DNA of 64,000 nt from Roseobacter insulae (GCF_019375555.1 NZ_JAHXDN010000002.1:620001-684000); one strand, 5' to 3'. Positions 27,696 through 37,863 are shown, numbered from the stretch's first letter. A program made the numbers and translations. The notes: generated from the letters alone by a model not told the origin.

Positions 27696-28307
27696 ATGCA
27701 GACGGTCAGAGAGATCGCGACACAGATCGTTGCGCGTGAAGGCGGCTTTGTGAACGATCCGGATGATCCGGGCGGGGCAACCAACTTCGGCGTTACCATT
27801 CACACGATGCGCACATTGGGGCTCGATCTGGACCGGGATGGTACGGTGACGGTTGCGGATGTGCGTGCGCTGACAAAGGCCCAGGCGGTCGAGATTTTCG
27901 AAAAACACTATTTCGAAAAGCCTTTGATCGCCTTGTTACCGCCTCCGCTGCACGCGACGGTCTTTGATATGTATGTCAATGCCGGGGCAAATGCGGTCAA
28001 GATTCTTCAGCGATTACTGAACGATATGGGGCACGATGTGGCGGTGGACGGGGCGCTTGGCCCACAAAGCATCGCCGCGGCACAGGCCGCCTACGTCCAG
28101 GCGCCGGGCCATCTAGCGGATGCCTACGGAATCGCCCGGCGTAACTATTATTTTCGGATCGCCGACCGCCGGGCCGCCAGCCGCAAATTCGCCCGCACCC
28201 GTGCCGGTGGCAAGGGTGGCTGGATCAGGCGCGCCGAAGACTTCATTTCCGCGCGGTATCACATGACGGAAAAACAGTTTCAGCAAAGGGTCGCAGCATG
28301 GGTTTGA
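27696..28307 (+). CDS. Endolysin: glycoside hydrolase 108 (N-acetylmuramidase) with peptidoglycan-binding domain, GTA-release type
   Basis: The start at 27696 is preferred because GGGGG lies five bases before it (an ATG at 27684 would add four residues), giving 203 residues. The N-terminal half has the GH108 signature with putative catalytic Glu15 in REGGFVNDPDDPGGATNFGV; a C-terminal peptidoglycan-binding region follows (VAVDGALGPQSIAA). No signal peptide, so export would depend on a holin. The next gene overlaps by 10 bases and encodes a holin. In Rhodobacter capsulatus an endolysin/holin pair of these families releases the gene transfer agent, and that is the most likely role here; a remnant prophage lysis module is the alternative, but no other phage genes are nearby. 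Confidence 0.82.
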   Translation: MQTVREIATQIVAREGGFVNDPDDPGGATNFGVTIHTMRTLGLDLDRDGTVTVADVRALTKAQAVEIFEKHYFEKPLIALLPPPLHATVFDMYVNAGANAVKILQRLLNDMGHDVAVDGALGPQSIAAAQAAYVQAPGHLADAYGIARRNYYFRIADRRAASRKFARTRAGGKGGWIRRAEDFISARYHMTEKQFQQRVAAWV

Positions 28308-28885
28308 TCACCGGTATCTTGAACGTCATTTTTGGCAATGGTCGCAACGTGATAAGCGATACAGCCGAAGTGTTCCGCGAAAACACCGAGGAAGGTGCGG
28401 CCCGCTCGCAAGAGCTCAGGCTCGAAGCGATGAAGCAGTTTGCCCGCGAATTTGAATCGTCCAATCAAAGCGTCTTTGACCGCATCATGGACGGCGTGAA
28501 CCGTGTTCCACGGCCAGCGCTGGCCCTGGGCACCTTGGGGCTTTTTGTCGCGGCCATGGTGGATCCGATCTGGTTTTCCAAGCGGATGCAGGGCATTGCG
28601 CTTGTGCCGGAACCCTTGTGGTGGTTGCTGGGCGTGATCGTGTCGTTTTACTTCGGGGCGCGACACCAGATCAAAAGTCAGCAATTTCAAAGGTCTATTG
28701 CTAAAACCATGGCATACACGCCGAAAGTGGTCGAAAACATCACCGCGCTGAACGGGCTGAAATCGACAAGCCCGGGGCTGGCGGACAGCGGACCGGATGC
28801 CCGTTTGTCGGCGCTGTCCATCATTCCGGATGGCAATGCGGCGCTGGAAGACTGGCGCGCGCATAAGCGCCCCGCGACAAAGTGA
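28298..28885 (+). CDS. Holin of the 3TM gene-transfer-release family
   Basis: The 195-residue protein has an N-terminal amphipathic/hydrophobic stretch (MGLITGILNVIFGNG), a charged linker, and two clear hydrophobic segments at about 72-90 (LALGTLGLFVAAMV) and 106-122 (LWWLLGVIVSFYFGA). This layout matches the holin family described for gene-transfer-agent release. It would open the inner membrane so the upstream endolysin reaches the wall. Its ATG lies inside the end of the endolysin gene, indicating translational coupling. The Lys/Arg-rich C-terminus faces the cytoplasm by prediction. Confidence 0.8.
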   Translation: MGLITGILNVIFGNGRNVISDTAEVFRENTEEGAARSQELRLEAMKQFAREFESSNQSVFDRIMDGVNRVPRPALALGTLGLFVAAMVDPIWFSKRMQGIALVPEPLWWLLGVIVSFYFGARHQIKSQQFQRSIAKTMAYTPKVVENITALNGLKSTSPGLADSGPDARLSALSIIPDGNAALEDWRAHKRPATK

Positions 28886-28943
28886 TCACCTGATCGGCGC
28901 GATTGTCATTGGATGCGCTTCCGGCGCGTCCTATACTGCGGGC

Positions 28944-30905
28944 ATGATCACAGAATTTGGACATTTCGCCCTGATCCTGGCCTTTATCGTGGCCATTGTT
29001 CAGATGATCGTACCGCTGATCGGTGCGCAGAAGCGCTGGCCTGCATGGATGGCCGTGGCGGAACCCGCCGCCTCGGCGCAGTTCCTGCTTACCGCCTTCG
29101 CCTTCGGGGCGTTGATGTACGCCTTCGTCACCTCTGATTTCAGCCTCAGGCTGGTTACGCTCAACAGCCATTCGGCCAAGCCGATGCTGTACAAGATCAG
29201 CGGAACATGGGGCAACCACGAGGGATCCATGCTGCTGTGGGTTCTCATTGTCACGCTCTTTGGCGCCATGGCCGCGTGGTTCGGGGGCAATCTGCCACCC
29301 ACCCTGCGGGCGCGGGTTCTGGCCGTGCAATCAGCCATTGCGGTTGCGTTCTTTGCCTTTATTCTCTTTACCTCCAACCCCTTTCTGCGGTTGGCCGTCC
29401 CGCCGTTCGACGGGCAGGACCTCAACCCGCTGTTGCAGGATCCCGGTCTGGCGTTTCACCCGCCGTTTCTTTACCTCGGCTATGTCGGGCTGAGCATGAC
29501 CTTCAGCTTCGCCGTGGGCGCCTTGATCGAAGGACGGGTCGATGCGGCCTGGGGCCGCTGGGTGCGGCCCTGGACCCTTGCGGCATGGGTGTTTCTGACC
29601 ATCGGCATCGCTTTGGGCTCGTGGTGGGCCTATTACGAGCTTGGCTGGGGCGGTTTCTGGTTCTGGGACCCGGTGGAGAACGCCTCTTTCATGCCATGGC
29701 TGCTGGCGGCGGCGCTGCTGCACTCGGCGATCGTCGTTGAGAAACGCGAGGCGCTCAAAAGCTGGACCATTTTGCTGGCCATCCTCGCCTTCGGGTTCTC
29801 CCTGATCGGCACCTTCATCGTCCGGTCGGGCCTGCTGACCTCGGTGCATGCCTTCGCCAATGACCCTGAGCGCGGTGTCTTTATCCTGATGATCATGGCG
29901 TTTTTTATGGGCGGGGCGCTTATTCTCTATGCCTTGCGCGCGGGGGCCATGGAGGCCCGCGGCGTCTTCGGCGTTGTCAGCCGGGAAAGCGCGCTGCTGG
30001 CCAACAACCTGTTGCTGGCCGTCTCGTGCTTCGTGGTGTTCGTGGGCACGATGTGGCCTTTGGTGGCCGAGATGTTCTTTGACCGCAAGCTCAGCGTCGG
30101 ACCGCCGTTTTTCAACATGGCCTTTTCGCCCTTCATGCTGGTGTTGGGGCTGATCCTGCCCATCGGCTCCGCGATGCCGTGGAAGCGGGCAAGCATCCTG
30201 CGGTCCCTGCGGCCCCTCAGATATGTCTTCGTGCTGGCGGTGGCCGTCGGCGGATTGGCCTATGCCATGCAGACAGGCCGCAGCCTTCTGGGGCCCATCG
30301 GGATGTTTCTTGCCGCGTGGATTGTCGCGGGAACGATTGTTGACCTGATGCAGCGCACGGGCCGCGGGCCGGGCAGGTGGGCGCGCCTGACGCGTCTGCC
30401 GCGCGCGGACTGGGGCAAGATGGTCGCCCATTCCGGCCTCGGGATCACCATGATGGGGGTCTCGGGATTGATGGCATGGCAATACGAGGACATCCGCGTT
30501 GCGCAGTTTGGCGAGCCTTTTGATGTGGGGGCCTACACGCTGACCCTGGATGACGTGGTCAACAGCGAAGGCCCGAATTACCTGTCGACAACCGGGTTCA
30601 TCACGCTTTCCAGGGATGGCCGTGAAATCGCGCAACTGCGGCCAGAGAAACGTATCTACCCGGTGGCCCAGATGCCAACCACGGAAGCGGCAATCGACTA
30701 CGATCTGGCGCGCGACGTCTATGTTGTGATCGGCGACCGCCAGGGTGCTGGCGGATGGGCGGTGCGGACCTATATCAAGCCGCTCACCAACTGGATATGG
30801 ATCGGCAGCGGCCTCATGGCGCTTGGCGGGTTGCTCAGCCTGTCGGACCGGCGTTTCCGCGTGGCCGCCGGGGCGCGCAGGACAGCGGCGGTGCCTGCCG
30901 AATGA
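28944..30905 (+). CDS. ccmF: Cytochrome c heme lyase subunit CcmF
   Basis: The ATG at 28944 (MITEFGHFALILAF) gives a 653-residue polytopic membrane protein. The tryptophan-rich heme-handling motif WGGFWFWDPVENASFMPW lies at about residues 231-250, with conserved periplasmic His residues in TWGNHEGSMLLW. CcmF works with CcmH to attach heme to apocytochrome c. Frame sequence before 28944 belongs to the overlapping end of the holin gene and gap, so longer starts are rejected. Its stop overlaps ccmH as ATGA. Confidence 0.96.
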   Translation: MITEFGHFALILAFIVAIVQMIVPLIGAQKRWPAWMAVAEPAASAQFLLTAFAFGALMYAFVTSDFSLRLVTLNSHSAKPMLYKISGTWGNHEGSMLLWVLIVTLFGAMAAWFGGNLPPTLRARVLAVQSAIAVAFFAFILFTSNPFLRLAVPPFDGQDLNPLLQDPGLAFHPPFLYLGYVGLSMTFSFAVGALIEGRVDAAWGRWVRPWTLAAWVFLTIGIALGSWWAYYELGWGGFWFWDPVENASFMPWLLAAALLHSAIVVEKREALKSWTILLAILAFGFSLIGTFIVRSGLLTSVHAFANDPERGVFILMIMAFFMGGALILYALRAGAMEARGVFGVVSRESALLANNLLLAVSCFVVFVGTMWPLVAEMFFDRKLSVGPPFFNMAFSPFMLVLGLILPIGSAMPWKRASILRSLRPLRYVFVLAVAVGGLAYAMQTGRSLLGPIGMFLAAWIVAGTIVDLMQRTGRGPGRWARLTRLPRADWGKMVAHSGLGITMMGVSGLMAWQYEDIRVAQFGEPFDVGAYTLTLDDVVNSEGPNYLSTTGFITLSRDGREIAQLRPEKRIYPVAQMPTTEAAIDYDLARDVYVVIGDRQGAGGWAVRTYIKPLTNWIWIGSGLMALGGLLSLSDRRFRVAAGARRTAAVPAE

Positions 30906-31354
30906 TCCGTGTGGCGCTCCTGATGATCCTGCTGGCCAGCCCTCTCTGGGCGCTCGATCCGTCTGAAATGCTGCCTGACCCGGCCCTTGAGGCGCGCGCG
31001 CGCGCCATCGATCACGAATTGCGCTGCGTTGTGTGCCAGTCGGAATCGGTTGCCTTCTCCAATTCCAACTGGGCGGAGGATGCCCGCCGCACGGTACGCG
31101 AGCTTGTCACCGACGGGGCCACGGATGCCGAGATCATGGATTTTTTCGTCGCGCGGTACGGAGAGTTCGTGCTGATGTCGCCACGCGCCAGCGGCTCGAC
31201 ATGGGTGCTTTGGGCGGCAGGTCCCCTGATGGTTCTGTTGGCGGCGGCGGTTGGATTTGGATACATCAGGTCGCGAGCACGGACGGCCGCACCCCAGGAG
31301 GCGCAGCTGAGTGAGGCCGAAGAGGCGCGCCTGCGTGAAATCCTGAAAGAGTGA
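30902..31354 (+). CDS. ccmH: Cytochrome c maturation thiol-disulfide subunit CcmH
   Basis: A 150-residue protein with an N-terminal signal peptide (MIRVALLMILLASPLWA), the redox CxxC at Cys42/Cys45 in LRCVVCQSESV, and one C-terminal membrane span (WAAGPLMVLLAAAVGFGYI). It reduces apocytochrome c thiols before heme ligation. The usual motif is LRCLVCQNQ, so QNQ is changed to QSE here. This is the short form; the TPR subunit CcmI is not in the window. Confidence 0.94.
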   Translation: MIRVALLMILLASPLWALDPSEMLPDPALEARARAIDHELRCVVCQSESVAFSNSNWAEDARRTVRELVTDGATDAEIMDFFVARYGEFVLMSPRASGSTWVLWAAGPLMVLLAAAVGFGYIRSRARTAAPQEAQLSEAEEARLREILKE

Positions 31355-31423
31355 CGCCTCGTTGCTCTTCCCTGAACCGATCAGTTTGATATGACAGGGC
31401 AGGCCCGGAAAAAGGATTGCCCA

Positions 31424-32200
31424 ATGGACTATCAAACGCTGACCTGCACGCTGAAAGACGGCGTCGCCACCATCACCCTGAACCGGCCAGACAAGATGAA
31501 TGCGCTGAGCACGCAGATGCGCGCCGAGATCGCATATGCCGTGACTGAAGCGGGCAAGAGCGCGCGGGTGGTTGTGCTGACGGGAGCAGGGCGCGCCTTT
31601 TGTTCCGGGCAGGATCTGGGTGACCGGGTGAGTGCTGCCAATCTCGACCTTGAACGGACGCTGCGGGATGAATACGCACCGATGCTCCGCGCCATTGTCG
31701 ATTGCCCGGTGCCGACCATCGCGGCGGTGAACGGGCCTGCCGCCGGGGCCGGGGCCAACCTTGCGCTTGCGGCGGACGTCGTGATCGCGGCGGAAAGCGC
31801 CTATTTCCTGCAGGCCTTCGCGCGTATCGGTCTGATCCCCGATGCGGGCGGGACCTATGTTCTGCCCCGCACCATGGGCACCGCCAAGGCCATGGGGGCG
31901 GCTCTCTTTGCCGACAAGATCACGGCGCGGCAGGCGGATGACTGGGGCATGATCTGGGAAGCCGTTCCCGATGACACATTTGCAGAGCATTGGCAGGCGC
32001 GCGCCGCGCATCTTGCGCAGGGGCCCACGGCGGCTTATGCGGCCATAAAGACGGTTATTCGCGGCAGCTGGAACAACTCGATGGAAGATCAGCTGTCACT
32101 GGAGGCACGCCAACAGGGCGCGTGCGGCAAATCCCGCGACTTTCAGGAAGGTGTTCTGGCCTTTACGGAGAAGCGCCCGGCACGGTTCGAAGGGCGCTGA
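31424..32200 (+). CDS. Enoyl-CoA hydratase/isomerase family protein, PaaG-like
   Basis: From ATG 31424 (MDYQTLTCTLKDGVATI) the product is 258 residues, a crotonase-fold enzyme. GRAFCSGQDLGDRV is the first oxyanion block and resembles PaaG (ring-1,2-epoxyphenylacetyl-CoA isomerase) more than fatty-acid hydratases; FARIGLIPDAGGTY is the second block. The rest of the paa pathway is absent, so the substrate is uncertain. It follows ccmH by 69 bp on the same strand. Confidence 0.85.
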   Translation: MDYQTLTCTLKDGVATITLNRPDKMNALSTQMRAEIAYAVTEAGKSARVVVLTGAGRAFCSGQDLGDRVSAANLDLERTLRDEYAPMLRAIVDCPVPTIAAVNGPAAGAGANLALAADVVIAAESAYFLQAFARIGLIPDAGGTYVLPRTMGTAKAMGAALFADKITARQADDWGMIWEAVPDDTFAEHWQARAAHLAQGPTAAYAAIKTVIRGSWNNSMEDQLSLEARQQGACGKSRDFQEGVLAFTEKRPARFEGR

Positions 32201-32203
32201 GCT

Positions 32204-32515
32204 TCAGGCCGGACGGCTCACGAAGCGCTCGACCAGCAGCACATCATCGACGGTCAGCCGGGGACCATCCGCACAGGCAACGATTGCGACGGCGATCCCG
32301 TTTGCATGCACGGTCTGAACGCTGCCGGACACGTCGGTAATGGTGATCGTGGGGGGGGCTTCACCTTTGTCATAGACAACCGCGATCTTGTCTTCTGCCG
32401 TGCCGTCATCCGGGATCAGGGCGCCTTCGGGCCCAGTGCTCCAGTCGGCGGGCAGTGGCATCCGTTTTGCCAGCCCCTGGGCGCAGGCGTGAGAATTATT
32501 GACTTGCCGGACCAT
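32204..32515 (-). CDS. Small conserved-looking protein of unknown function
   Basis: The start at 32515 has GAGG six bases upstream, giving 103 residues; a longer frame to 32548 lacks a ribosome site. The product is soluble, with a beta-rich second half (ITITDVSGSVQTVHANGIAVAIV) and no signal peptide or cysteine motif. Its stop lies three bases from the convergent enoyl-CoA hydratase stop. I do not recognise a family. Confidence 0.6.
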   Translation of the reverse strand: MVRQVNNSHACAQGLAKRMPLPADWSTGPEGALIPDDGTAEDKIAVVYDKGEAPPTITITDVSGSVQTVHANGIAVAIVACADGPRLTVDDVLLVERFVSRPA

Positions 32516-32893
32516 CTTATACCTCACACTCTGTACTGAAGGCGTCATGGCGCGATTTCCGCGACAGTCCTGCGCCCCAAAACCCAGATTTACCCTTGCC
32601 AGCGCGGGCCTTTCACAGTGCCTGGAAACAGGTAACGGACAGGATCACACCGGGTATTTAAGCGCTCAAAGCGCCTTGAGCCGGGACTGTACGGGGTGTC
32701 GCAACGACCGGTCAAGAAATCGCCCGGATTATGCGGCGGTCGGAAACAATGACATAATTCGAACACATTTCGCCGTGTCGGGCGTGGACAGTAGCCTGCG
32801 CAACTGTCGGTAATCTCACATAAATCGCGGGATTGTTCGGTGGATCGTGTCAGGCTGATTCGCAGCGTGTCATCCACCGCATCGAGGTGCCGT
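32516..32893. other. Gap between the small unknown gene and gltA terminator
   Basis: About 380 bp with no convincing gene on either strand. Minus-strand frame 32590-32877 has unusual composition (many Cys, Arg, Pro) and no ribosome site. A CGCTCAAAGCG hairpin-like stretch is at 32663-32673. It probably holds the promoter for the 32204-32515 gene. Confidence 0.4.
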
Positions 32894-32929
32894 GCTGGCC
32901 GACCCGATGGTGATTACGGGTCGGCCAGC
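32894..32929 (-). terminator. Strong stem-loop after gltA
   Basis: Perfect 13-bp inverted repeat GCTGGCCGACCCG / CGGGTCGGCCAGC around a 10-base loop, 9 bp after the gltA stop on the minus strand. There is no U-run, so it may stabilise the mRNA end or act with Rho. Confidence 0.7.
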
Positions 32930-32937
32930 AAGCAGGG

Positions 32938-34233
32938 TCAGCGGTTTTCGATATCCACGTAGTCACGTGCGGTGCTGCCAAGATACAGCTGCCGCGGGCG
33001 GCCGATCTTGTTTTGCGGATCGGCGATCATTTCCTTCCACTGGGAAATCCAGCCGACGGTGCGGCTCAGCGCGAAGATCGGCGTAAACATCGACGTGGGG
33101 AAGCCCATCGCTTCGAGGATGATGCCGGAATAGAAGTCCACGTTGGGGAAGAGCTTCTTGTCCGCGAAATAGGGATCGGCCAGCGCCGCCGTTTCCAGCT
33201 CCTTGGCCACCTGCAGGATCGGGTTGTTGTCCACGCCCAGCAGCTCCAGCACCTCGTCAGCGCTTTCCTTCATGACCTTGGCGCGGGGATCAAAGTTCTT
33301 GTACACGCGGTGGCCAAAACCCATCAGTCGGAAGGGGTCGTTCTTGTCTTTCGCGCGGGCGATGAATTCGGGGATGCGGTCGGGCGTGCCGATCTCGTTG
33401 AGCATCTCCAGACAGGCCTGGTTCGCGCCGCCATGCGCCGGCCCCCAGAGACAGGCGATACCCGCCGCGATACAGGCAAAGGGATTGGCGCCGGAGGAGG
33501 ACGCCAGCCGCACCGTCGAGGTGGAGGCGTTCTGTTCATGATCCGCGTGCAGCGTGAAAATCCGGTCCATCGCGCGGCTGAGGATCGGATTGACCTCGTA
33601 ATCCTCGGCCGGCACGGCAAAGCACATGCGCAGGAAGTTGGAGGCATAGTCCAGATCGTTGCGCGGATACACGAAGGGCTGGCCGATGGTGTATTTATAC
33701 GCCATCGCCGCAATCGTCGGCATCTTCGCGATCAGGCGGATAGAGGCGACCTCGCGCTGCCACGGATCGGCGATATCGGTGCTGTCATGATAGAAGGCCG
33801 ACATGGCACCCACGACGCCGGTCATGACGGCCATGGGGTGCGCGTCGCGCCTGAACCCGCGGAAGAAATTCATCATCTGCTCGTGCAGCATGGTGTGATT
33901 AGTCACGCGGCTTTCGAAATCCTCCAGCTCGGCCGGTGTCGGCAGTTCACCGTATAGCAGCAGATAGCAGACTTCGAGGTAGTGGGATTTGCTGGCAAGC
34001 TGATCGATCGGATACCCGCGGTGCAGCAGCTCACCCTTATCGCCGTCAATGAAGGTGATGGTGCTGTCGCAGCTGGCGGTGGAGGTGAAGCCCGGGTCAT
34101 AGGTAAAAACACCCGCCTGGGCGTAAAGTTTGCGGATGTCGACCACTTCAGGCCCGGCGGTCGGGGCAAAGACGGGCAGTTCGTAGTCCTTGCCGTCAAT
34201 GCTCAGCTTCGCGGATTTCGTGCTTTCAGCCAT
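32938..34233 (-). CDS. gltA: Citrate synthase
   Basis: A 431-residue type II (hexameric, NADH-sensitive type by family) citrate synthase. Conserved blocks include [26 protein letters not shown] with one catalytic His, [14 protein letters not shown] with another, and [14 protein letters not shown] with the catalytic Asp. It condenses oxaloacetate and acetyl-CoA at the entry to the TCA cycle. Separated from gltX by 85 bp on the same strand. Confidence 0.97.
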   Translation of the reverse strand: MAESTKSAKLSIDGKDYELPVFAPTAGPEVVDIRKLYAQAGVFTYDPGFTSTASCDSTITFIDGDKGELLHRGYPIDQLASKSHYLEVCYLLLYGELPTPAELEDFESRVTNHTMLHEQMMNFFRGFRRDAHPMAVMTGVVGAMSAFYHDSTDIADPWQREVASIRLIAKMPTIAAMAYKYTIGQPFVYPRNDLDYASNFLRMCFAVPAEDYEVNPILSRAMDRIFTLHADHEQNASTSTVRLASSSGANPFACIAAGIACLWGPAHGGANQACLEMLNEIGTPDRIPEFIARAKDKNDPFRLMGFGHRVYKNFDPRAKVMKESADEVLELLGVDNNPILQVAKELETAALADPYFADKKLFPNVDFYSGIILEAMGFPTSMFTPIFALSRTVGWISQWKEMIADPQNKIGRPRQLYLGSTARDYVDIENR

Positions 34234-34318
34234 GGGTGGTCCTTCCTGTCATATATGCGGGCGTACCCGACTTACGGCTCTCGACGCCACGGGCATCCGG
34301 CCAAGTTTTCCTGCAGAG

Positions 34319-35731
34319 TCATGCCTCCGCGTCCTGCGCTGCATCCGTCAAGCGGGCGAGGGTTTCCTCTTTCCCCAAAACCAGCATCATGTCGAATACC
34401 GAGGGCGTTACCGCCCGACCGGATAGTGCTGCGCGCAAGGGTCCGGCGAGTTTCCCGAACTTGGTGTCTTTGCTTTCCGCAAAGCGGTTCAGGATACCTT
34501 CCAGATTTTCCTTGTCCCAGCTATCAGTTTGCAGATGCGGCGTCAATTCGCCCAGCATACCACGGGATACCGTATCAAGATTCTTTGCCGCTTTCTCCTC
34601 CGTTTCTATCGGACGAGAGGTTAACGCAAAGTGAGCTTTTTCAAGGAGTTCAGGCAAAGTTTTGGCCCGATCCTTCACGCAATAGAGGGCGCGGGACAGC
34701 ATCTCGGCCTGCCGTCGGGTCAAGGCGGGTGCCCCGGTTGCGGCAAGATAGCCCGTGATTTCTTGCTGCAGCGCAGCGTCATCGGACTGCGCAATGTGCA
34801 GCCCTGACAGGTTTTCCAGTTTCTTGAGGTCGAACCGGGCCGGGCTCTTGCCGATGCCGGACAAATCGAACCACGCGCGCGCCTGCGCATCGGTGAAGAA
34901 CTCGTCATCCCCATGGCTCCATCCGAGCCGCGCGAGGTAGTTGCGCATACCCGCGGCAGGGTATCCCATCGCCTGATATTCCTGCGCGCCCAAAGCGCCA
35001 TGGCGTTTGGAGAGTTTCTTGCCGTCGGGCCCGTGGATCAGCGGAATATGCGCCCAGACCGGAACGTCCCATCCCATCGCGTGATAGATCATCATCTGGC
35101 GTGCCGCGTTGTTGAGGTGATCATCGCCCCGGATCACATGGGTCACCCCCATGTCATGGTCATCTACCACCACTGCCAACATGTAAACGGGCGTGCCATC
35201 CGAACGTAACAGCACCATGTCATCCAGCTGGTCATTGCGGATGGTGACCTCTCCCTGAACCTCATCGTGGATCACGGTATTGCCCGACTGCGGTGCCTTG
35301 ATCCGGATGACGAAAGGTGCGTCGGGATGGCTGGCAGGGTCGGCGTCGCGCCACGGCGACCGGTAGAGCGTGCTCTTACCCTCGGCCCGGGCGGCCTCCC
35401 GGAAGGCGGTGATGTCGTCTTGCGTGGCGAAGCATTTGTAGGCCTTGCCAGCGGCCAGAAGCTCGCGCGCCACAGCCGCGTGGCGGTCGGCGTTTTCGAA
35501 CTGGCTGACGATCTCGCCGTCATGGTCCAGCCCCAGCCACGCCATGCCCTGCAGGATCGCCTCCGTCGCCTCCGGGGTAGACCGCGCGCGATCGGTATCC
35601 TCGATCCGCAGCAGGAATCTGCCCCCGCGGCCCCGGGCATAGAGCCAGTTGAACAGCGCGGTGCGCGCGCCCCCGATGTGAAGGAACCCTGTGGGCGAGG
35701 GGGCGAAACGGGTGACGACAGGGGCTGACAT
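34319..35731 (-). CDS. gltX: Glutamyl-tRNA synthetase
   Basis: The 470-residue class I synthetase has the HIGH-like motif in [19 protein letters not shown] and the KMSKS-like motif in KKLSKRHGA, with the Glu/Gln-type anticodon-binding C-terminal domain. It charges tRNA-Glu. Length is typical for a single-copy alphaproteobacterial GltX. The start at 35731 leaves 90 bp to the divergent comEC start. Confidence 0.97.
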   Translation of the reverse strand: MSAPVVTRFAPSPTGFLHIGGARTALFNWLYARGRGGRFLLRIEDTDRARSTPEATEAILQGMAWLGLDHDGEIVSQFENADRHAAVARELLAAGKAYKCFATQDDITAFREAARAEGKSTLYRSPWRDADPASHPDAPFVIRIKAPQSGNTVIHDEVQGEVTIRNDQLDDMVLLRSDGTPVYMLAVVVDDHDMGVTHVIRGDDHLNNAARQMMIYHAMGWDVPVWAHIPLIHGPDGKKLSKRHGALGAQEYQAMGYPAAGMRNYLARLGWSHGDDEFFTDAQARAWFDLSGIGKSPARFDLKKLENLSGLHIAQSDDAALQQEITGYLAATGAPALTRRQAEMLSRALYCVKDRAKTLPELLEKAHFALTSRPIETEEKAAKNLDTVSRGMLGELTPHLQTDSWDKENLEGILNRFAESKDTKFGKLAGPLRAALSGRAVTPSVFDMMLVLGKEETLARLTDAAQDAEA

Positions 35732-35808
35732 GGGCGGTGTTTACCTTTCAGTAACCATGGGGGGCGTACTTATAGAAGGTCTGTCTATCCAGTGCGGTGA
35801 ATGGGGGC

Positions 35809-35817
35809 AAGGAGGTG
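35809..35817 (+). promoter_or_regulatory. Perfect Shine-Dalgarno for comEC
   Basis: AAGGAGGTG is fully complementary to the 16S rRNA anti-SD and ends four bases before the ATG at 35822. It fixes the comEC start and is unusually strong for this window. Confidence 0.7.
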
Positions 35818-35821
35818 CTGA

Positions 35822-37855
35822 ATGACACGGATCAGGGCCGTTTTGCTGCAGCAGCGCGGGTCTCTGTTTGAATGGGTGCCCGTGTGCCTTGCCATTGGTA
35901 TTGGCTGCTACTTCCTGCTGCGCTTTGAACCCTCCACCAGCTTTCTTGTTGCCACCTGTGCGGCAGCACTTGGCCTCTTGCTATGTCACCGGGTGCTGGG
36001 CGAAGCCTTCAGCCCACTGGCGATCGCTGCCGCCCTCGTTGCCTGCGGGTTCATTCTGGCCGCCTACCGGGCCCATGATGTTGCCAGTCCCGTCCTGGGG
36101 TGGCGGTATTACGGCCCGGTGGAAGGGCGGGTGATCAATATCGACCGCAGCGGGTCGGACGCATTGCGGGTGACGCTGGATCAGGTGGTGATGGAGCGGA
36201 TTTCGCCGGAAAGGACGCCGACGCGCGTGCGCATTTCCCTGCACGGCGATCAGTCGCACAGCATCGCGCCGGCGCCCGGGCTGCGGGTCATGACGACTGC
36301 GCATGTCTCGCCGCCGGGAGGCCCGGTTGAACCGGGCGGATTTGATTTCCAACGCCATGCATGGTTCGGGCAACTGGGTGGTGTCGGCTACTCTCGCGTG
36401 CCGCTGCTGGCCATCGCGCCGCCTGCCGACGGGGAATGGGGACTGCTCGTGTTCCGCGTCCGCATGGCGGTCGCGGCCCGGATGCTCGACGTGCTGCCGG
36501 GCGATGTGGGCGGTTTTGCGGTGGCCGTGACCACCGGCGCACGAAGCGCCATCAGTCAGGAGGCGCTGGACGATCTGCGCGCCAGCAACCTCGCGCATTT
36601 GCTGGCCATCTCGGGTTTGCACATGGGGTTGCTTACCGGGTTTGTCTTTGCGCTGCTGCGCGTGTGCATCGCGCTGGTGCCGCCGCTGGCGCTGCGGGTT
36701 CCGGCCCGCAAGCTGGCCGCGGGCGGTGCGCTCGTGGTCGCCAGCGGCTACCTTGCCCTTTCCGGCGGCAATGTCGCGACGGAGCGGGCCTTTATCATGG
36801 TGGCGGTGGCGCTCACCGCCTTGATGCTGAACCGCCGTGCGATCAGTCTGAGGGCCGTGGCCATCGCCGCGACCATCGTGCTTCTTCTGCGGCCCGAGGC
36901 GTTGCTGGGACCGGGGTTCCAGATGTCCTTCGCCGCGACCACTGCCCTTGTTGCGGTCTTCGGATACATGCGGGACCATCGCCTGTCGATGGGACCGACC
37001 TGGGCCAAACCCGTCGTGGCGGTGTTGATATCCTCTGGGGTTGCGGGGCTGGCGACCGCGCCCATCGGCGCTGCACACTTCAATGCCATCGCGCATTACG
37101 GGCTTTTTGCCAACCTGACGTCAGTGCCGATGATGGGCATGGTGGTGATCCCGGCTGCTGTTCTGGCACTGTGTCTCGCGCCTTTGGGGCTGGATTGGAT
37201 CGGCCTGTGGATCATGGGGCTGGGGCTGCGCTGGATACTCGAGGTCGGCAGTTTCGTGGCCAATCTGGATGGCGCGCGATCTTTTGTGGCCGGTCCCGGT
37301 ATGGCCGTTCTGCCGATGATCGCGCTGGGGTTCCTGTGGCTTTGCCTCTGGCAGGGGCGCACCCGTCTGATCGGGGTGGCCCCTGTTCTGGCGGCGTTCT
37401 GGATGTGGCAAAATGCCGATCGGCCTGTCGGTCTGATCGCAGAGAACGGGGCCCTTGTCGGGGTAATGACGGCAGATGGGCGCGCGCTCAGCAAAAGCAA
37501 GGGGGCCGGTTTCGTTGCCCGGAACTGGCTGGAAAATGACGGCGATGCAACGGATCAACTGACAGCAGCATCGCGCTGGCCGTCGGGGCAGGCGGTGCCG
37601 CTGCCGGGCGGCCTGCGTGTCACCCACCTGGCTGGTAAAAAAGCCGTCGCGGGGTTTGACGGCTGTGATACCGGGCAAATCATCGTCGCCAATCAGGACT
37701 TGCCCGTGCGGTCATCGACCTGTGTGCTGCTGGACCCCAAACGCCTGCGTGACATGGGGGCGGTCGCGATCAGAACCGGCAAGGACGGCATCCGGCTGGT
37801 GTCGGTCCGTGATGTGACCGGAGACAGGCTCTGGTCGCCGTGGCGCAGACCCTGA
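35822..37855 (+). CDS. comEC: ComEC/Rec2-family membrane protein
   Basis: The 677-residue protein has an N-terminal DUF4131 region with two membrane spans (about 18-75), then the polytopic Competence domain (LLAISGLHMGLLTGF near residue 262, conserved in ComEC) and a C-terminal region from about 530. The metallo-beta-lactamase-like domain present in full ComEC is not recognisable: no HXHXDH motif is visible, and the last 150 residues look like a short degenerate form, as often in alphaproteobacteria. It is the predicted inner-membrane channel for single-stranded DNA during transformation. Confidence 0.9.
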   Translation: MTRIRAVLLQQRGSLFEWVPVCLAIGIGCYFLLRFEPSTSFLVATCAAALGLLLCHRVLGEAFSPLAIAAALVACGFILAAYRAHDVASPVLGWRYYGPVEGRVINIDRSGSDALRVTLDQVVMERISPERTPTRVRISLHGDQSHSIAPAPGLRVMTTAHVSPPGGPVEPGGFDFQRHAWFGQLGGVGYSRVPLLAIAPPADGEWGLLVFRVRMAVAARMLDVLPGDVGGFAVAVTTGARSAISQEALDDLRASNLAHLLAISGLHMGLLTGFVFALLRVCIALVPPLALRVPARKLAAGGALVVASGYLALSGGNVATERAFIMVAVALTALMLNRRAISLRAVAIAATIVLLLRPEALLGPGFQMSFAATTALVAVFGYMRDHRLSMGPTWAKPVVAVLISSGVAGLATAPIGAAHFNAIAHYGLFANLTSVPMMGMVVIPAAVLALCLAPLGLDWIGLWIMGLGLRWILEVGSFVANLDGARSFVAGPGMAVLPMIALGFLWLCLWQGRTRLIGVAPVLAAFWMWQNADRPVGLIAENGALVGVMTADGRALSKSKGAGFVARNWLENDGDATDQLTAASRWPSGQAVPLPGGLRVTHLAGKKAVAGFDGCDTGQIIVANQDLPVRSSTCVLLDPKRLRDMGAVAIRTGKDGIRLVSVRDVTGDRLWSPWRRP

Positions 37856-37863
37856 TCAGCCGG

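Noticed and set aside
32590-32877. 95-codon minus-strand frame
   Set aside because: No ribosome site and abnormal residue composition.
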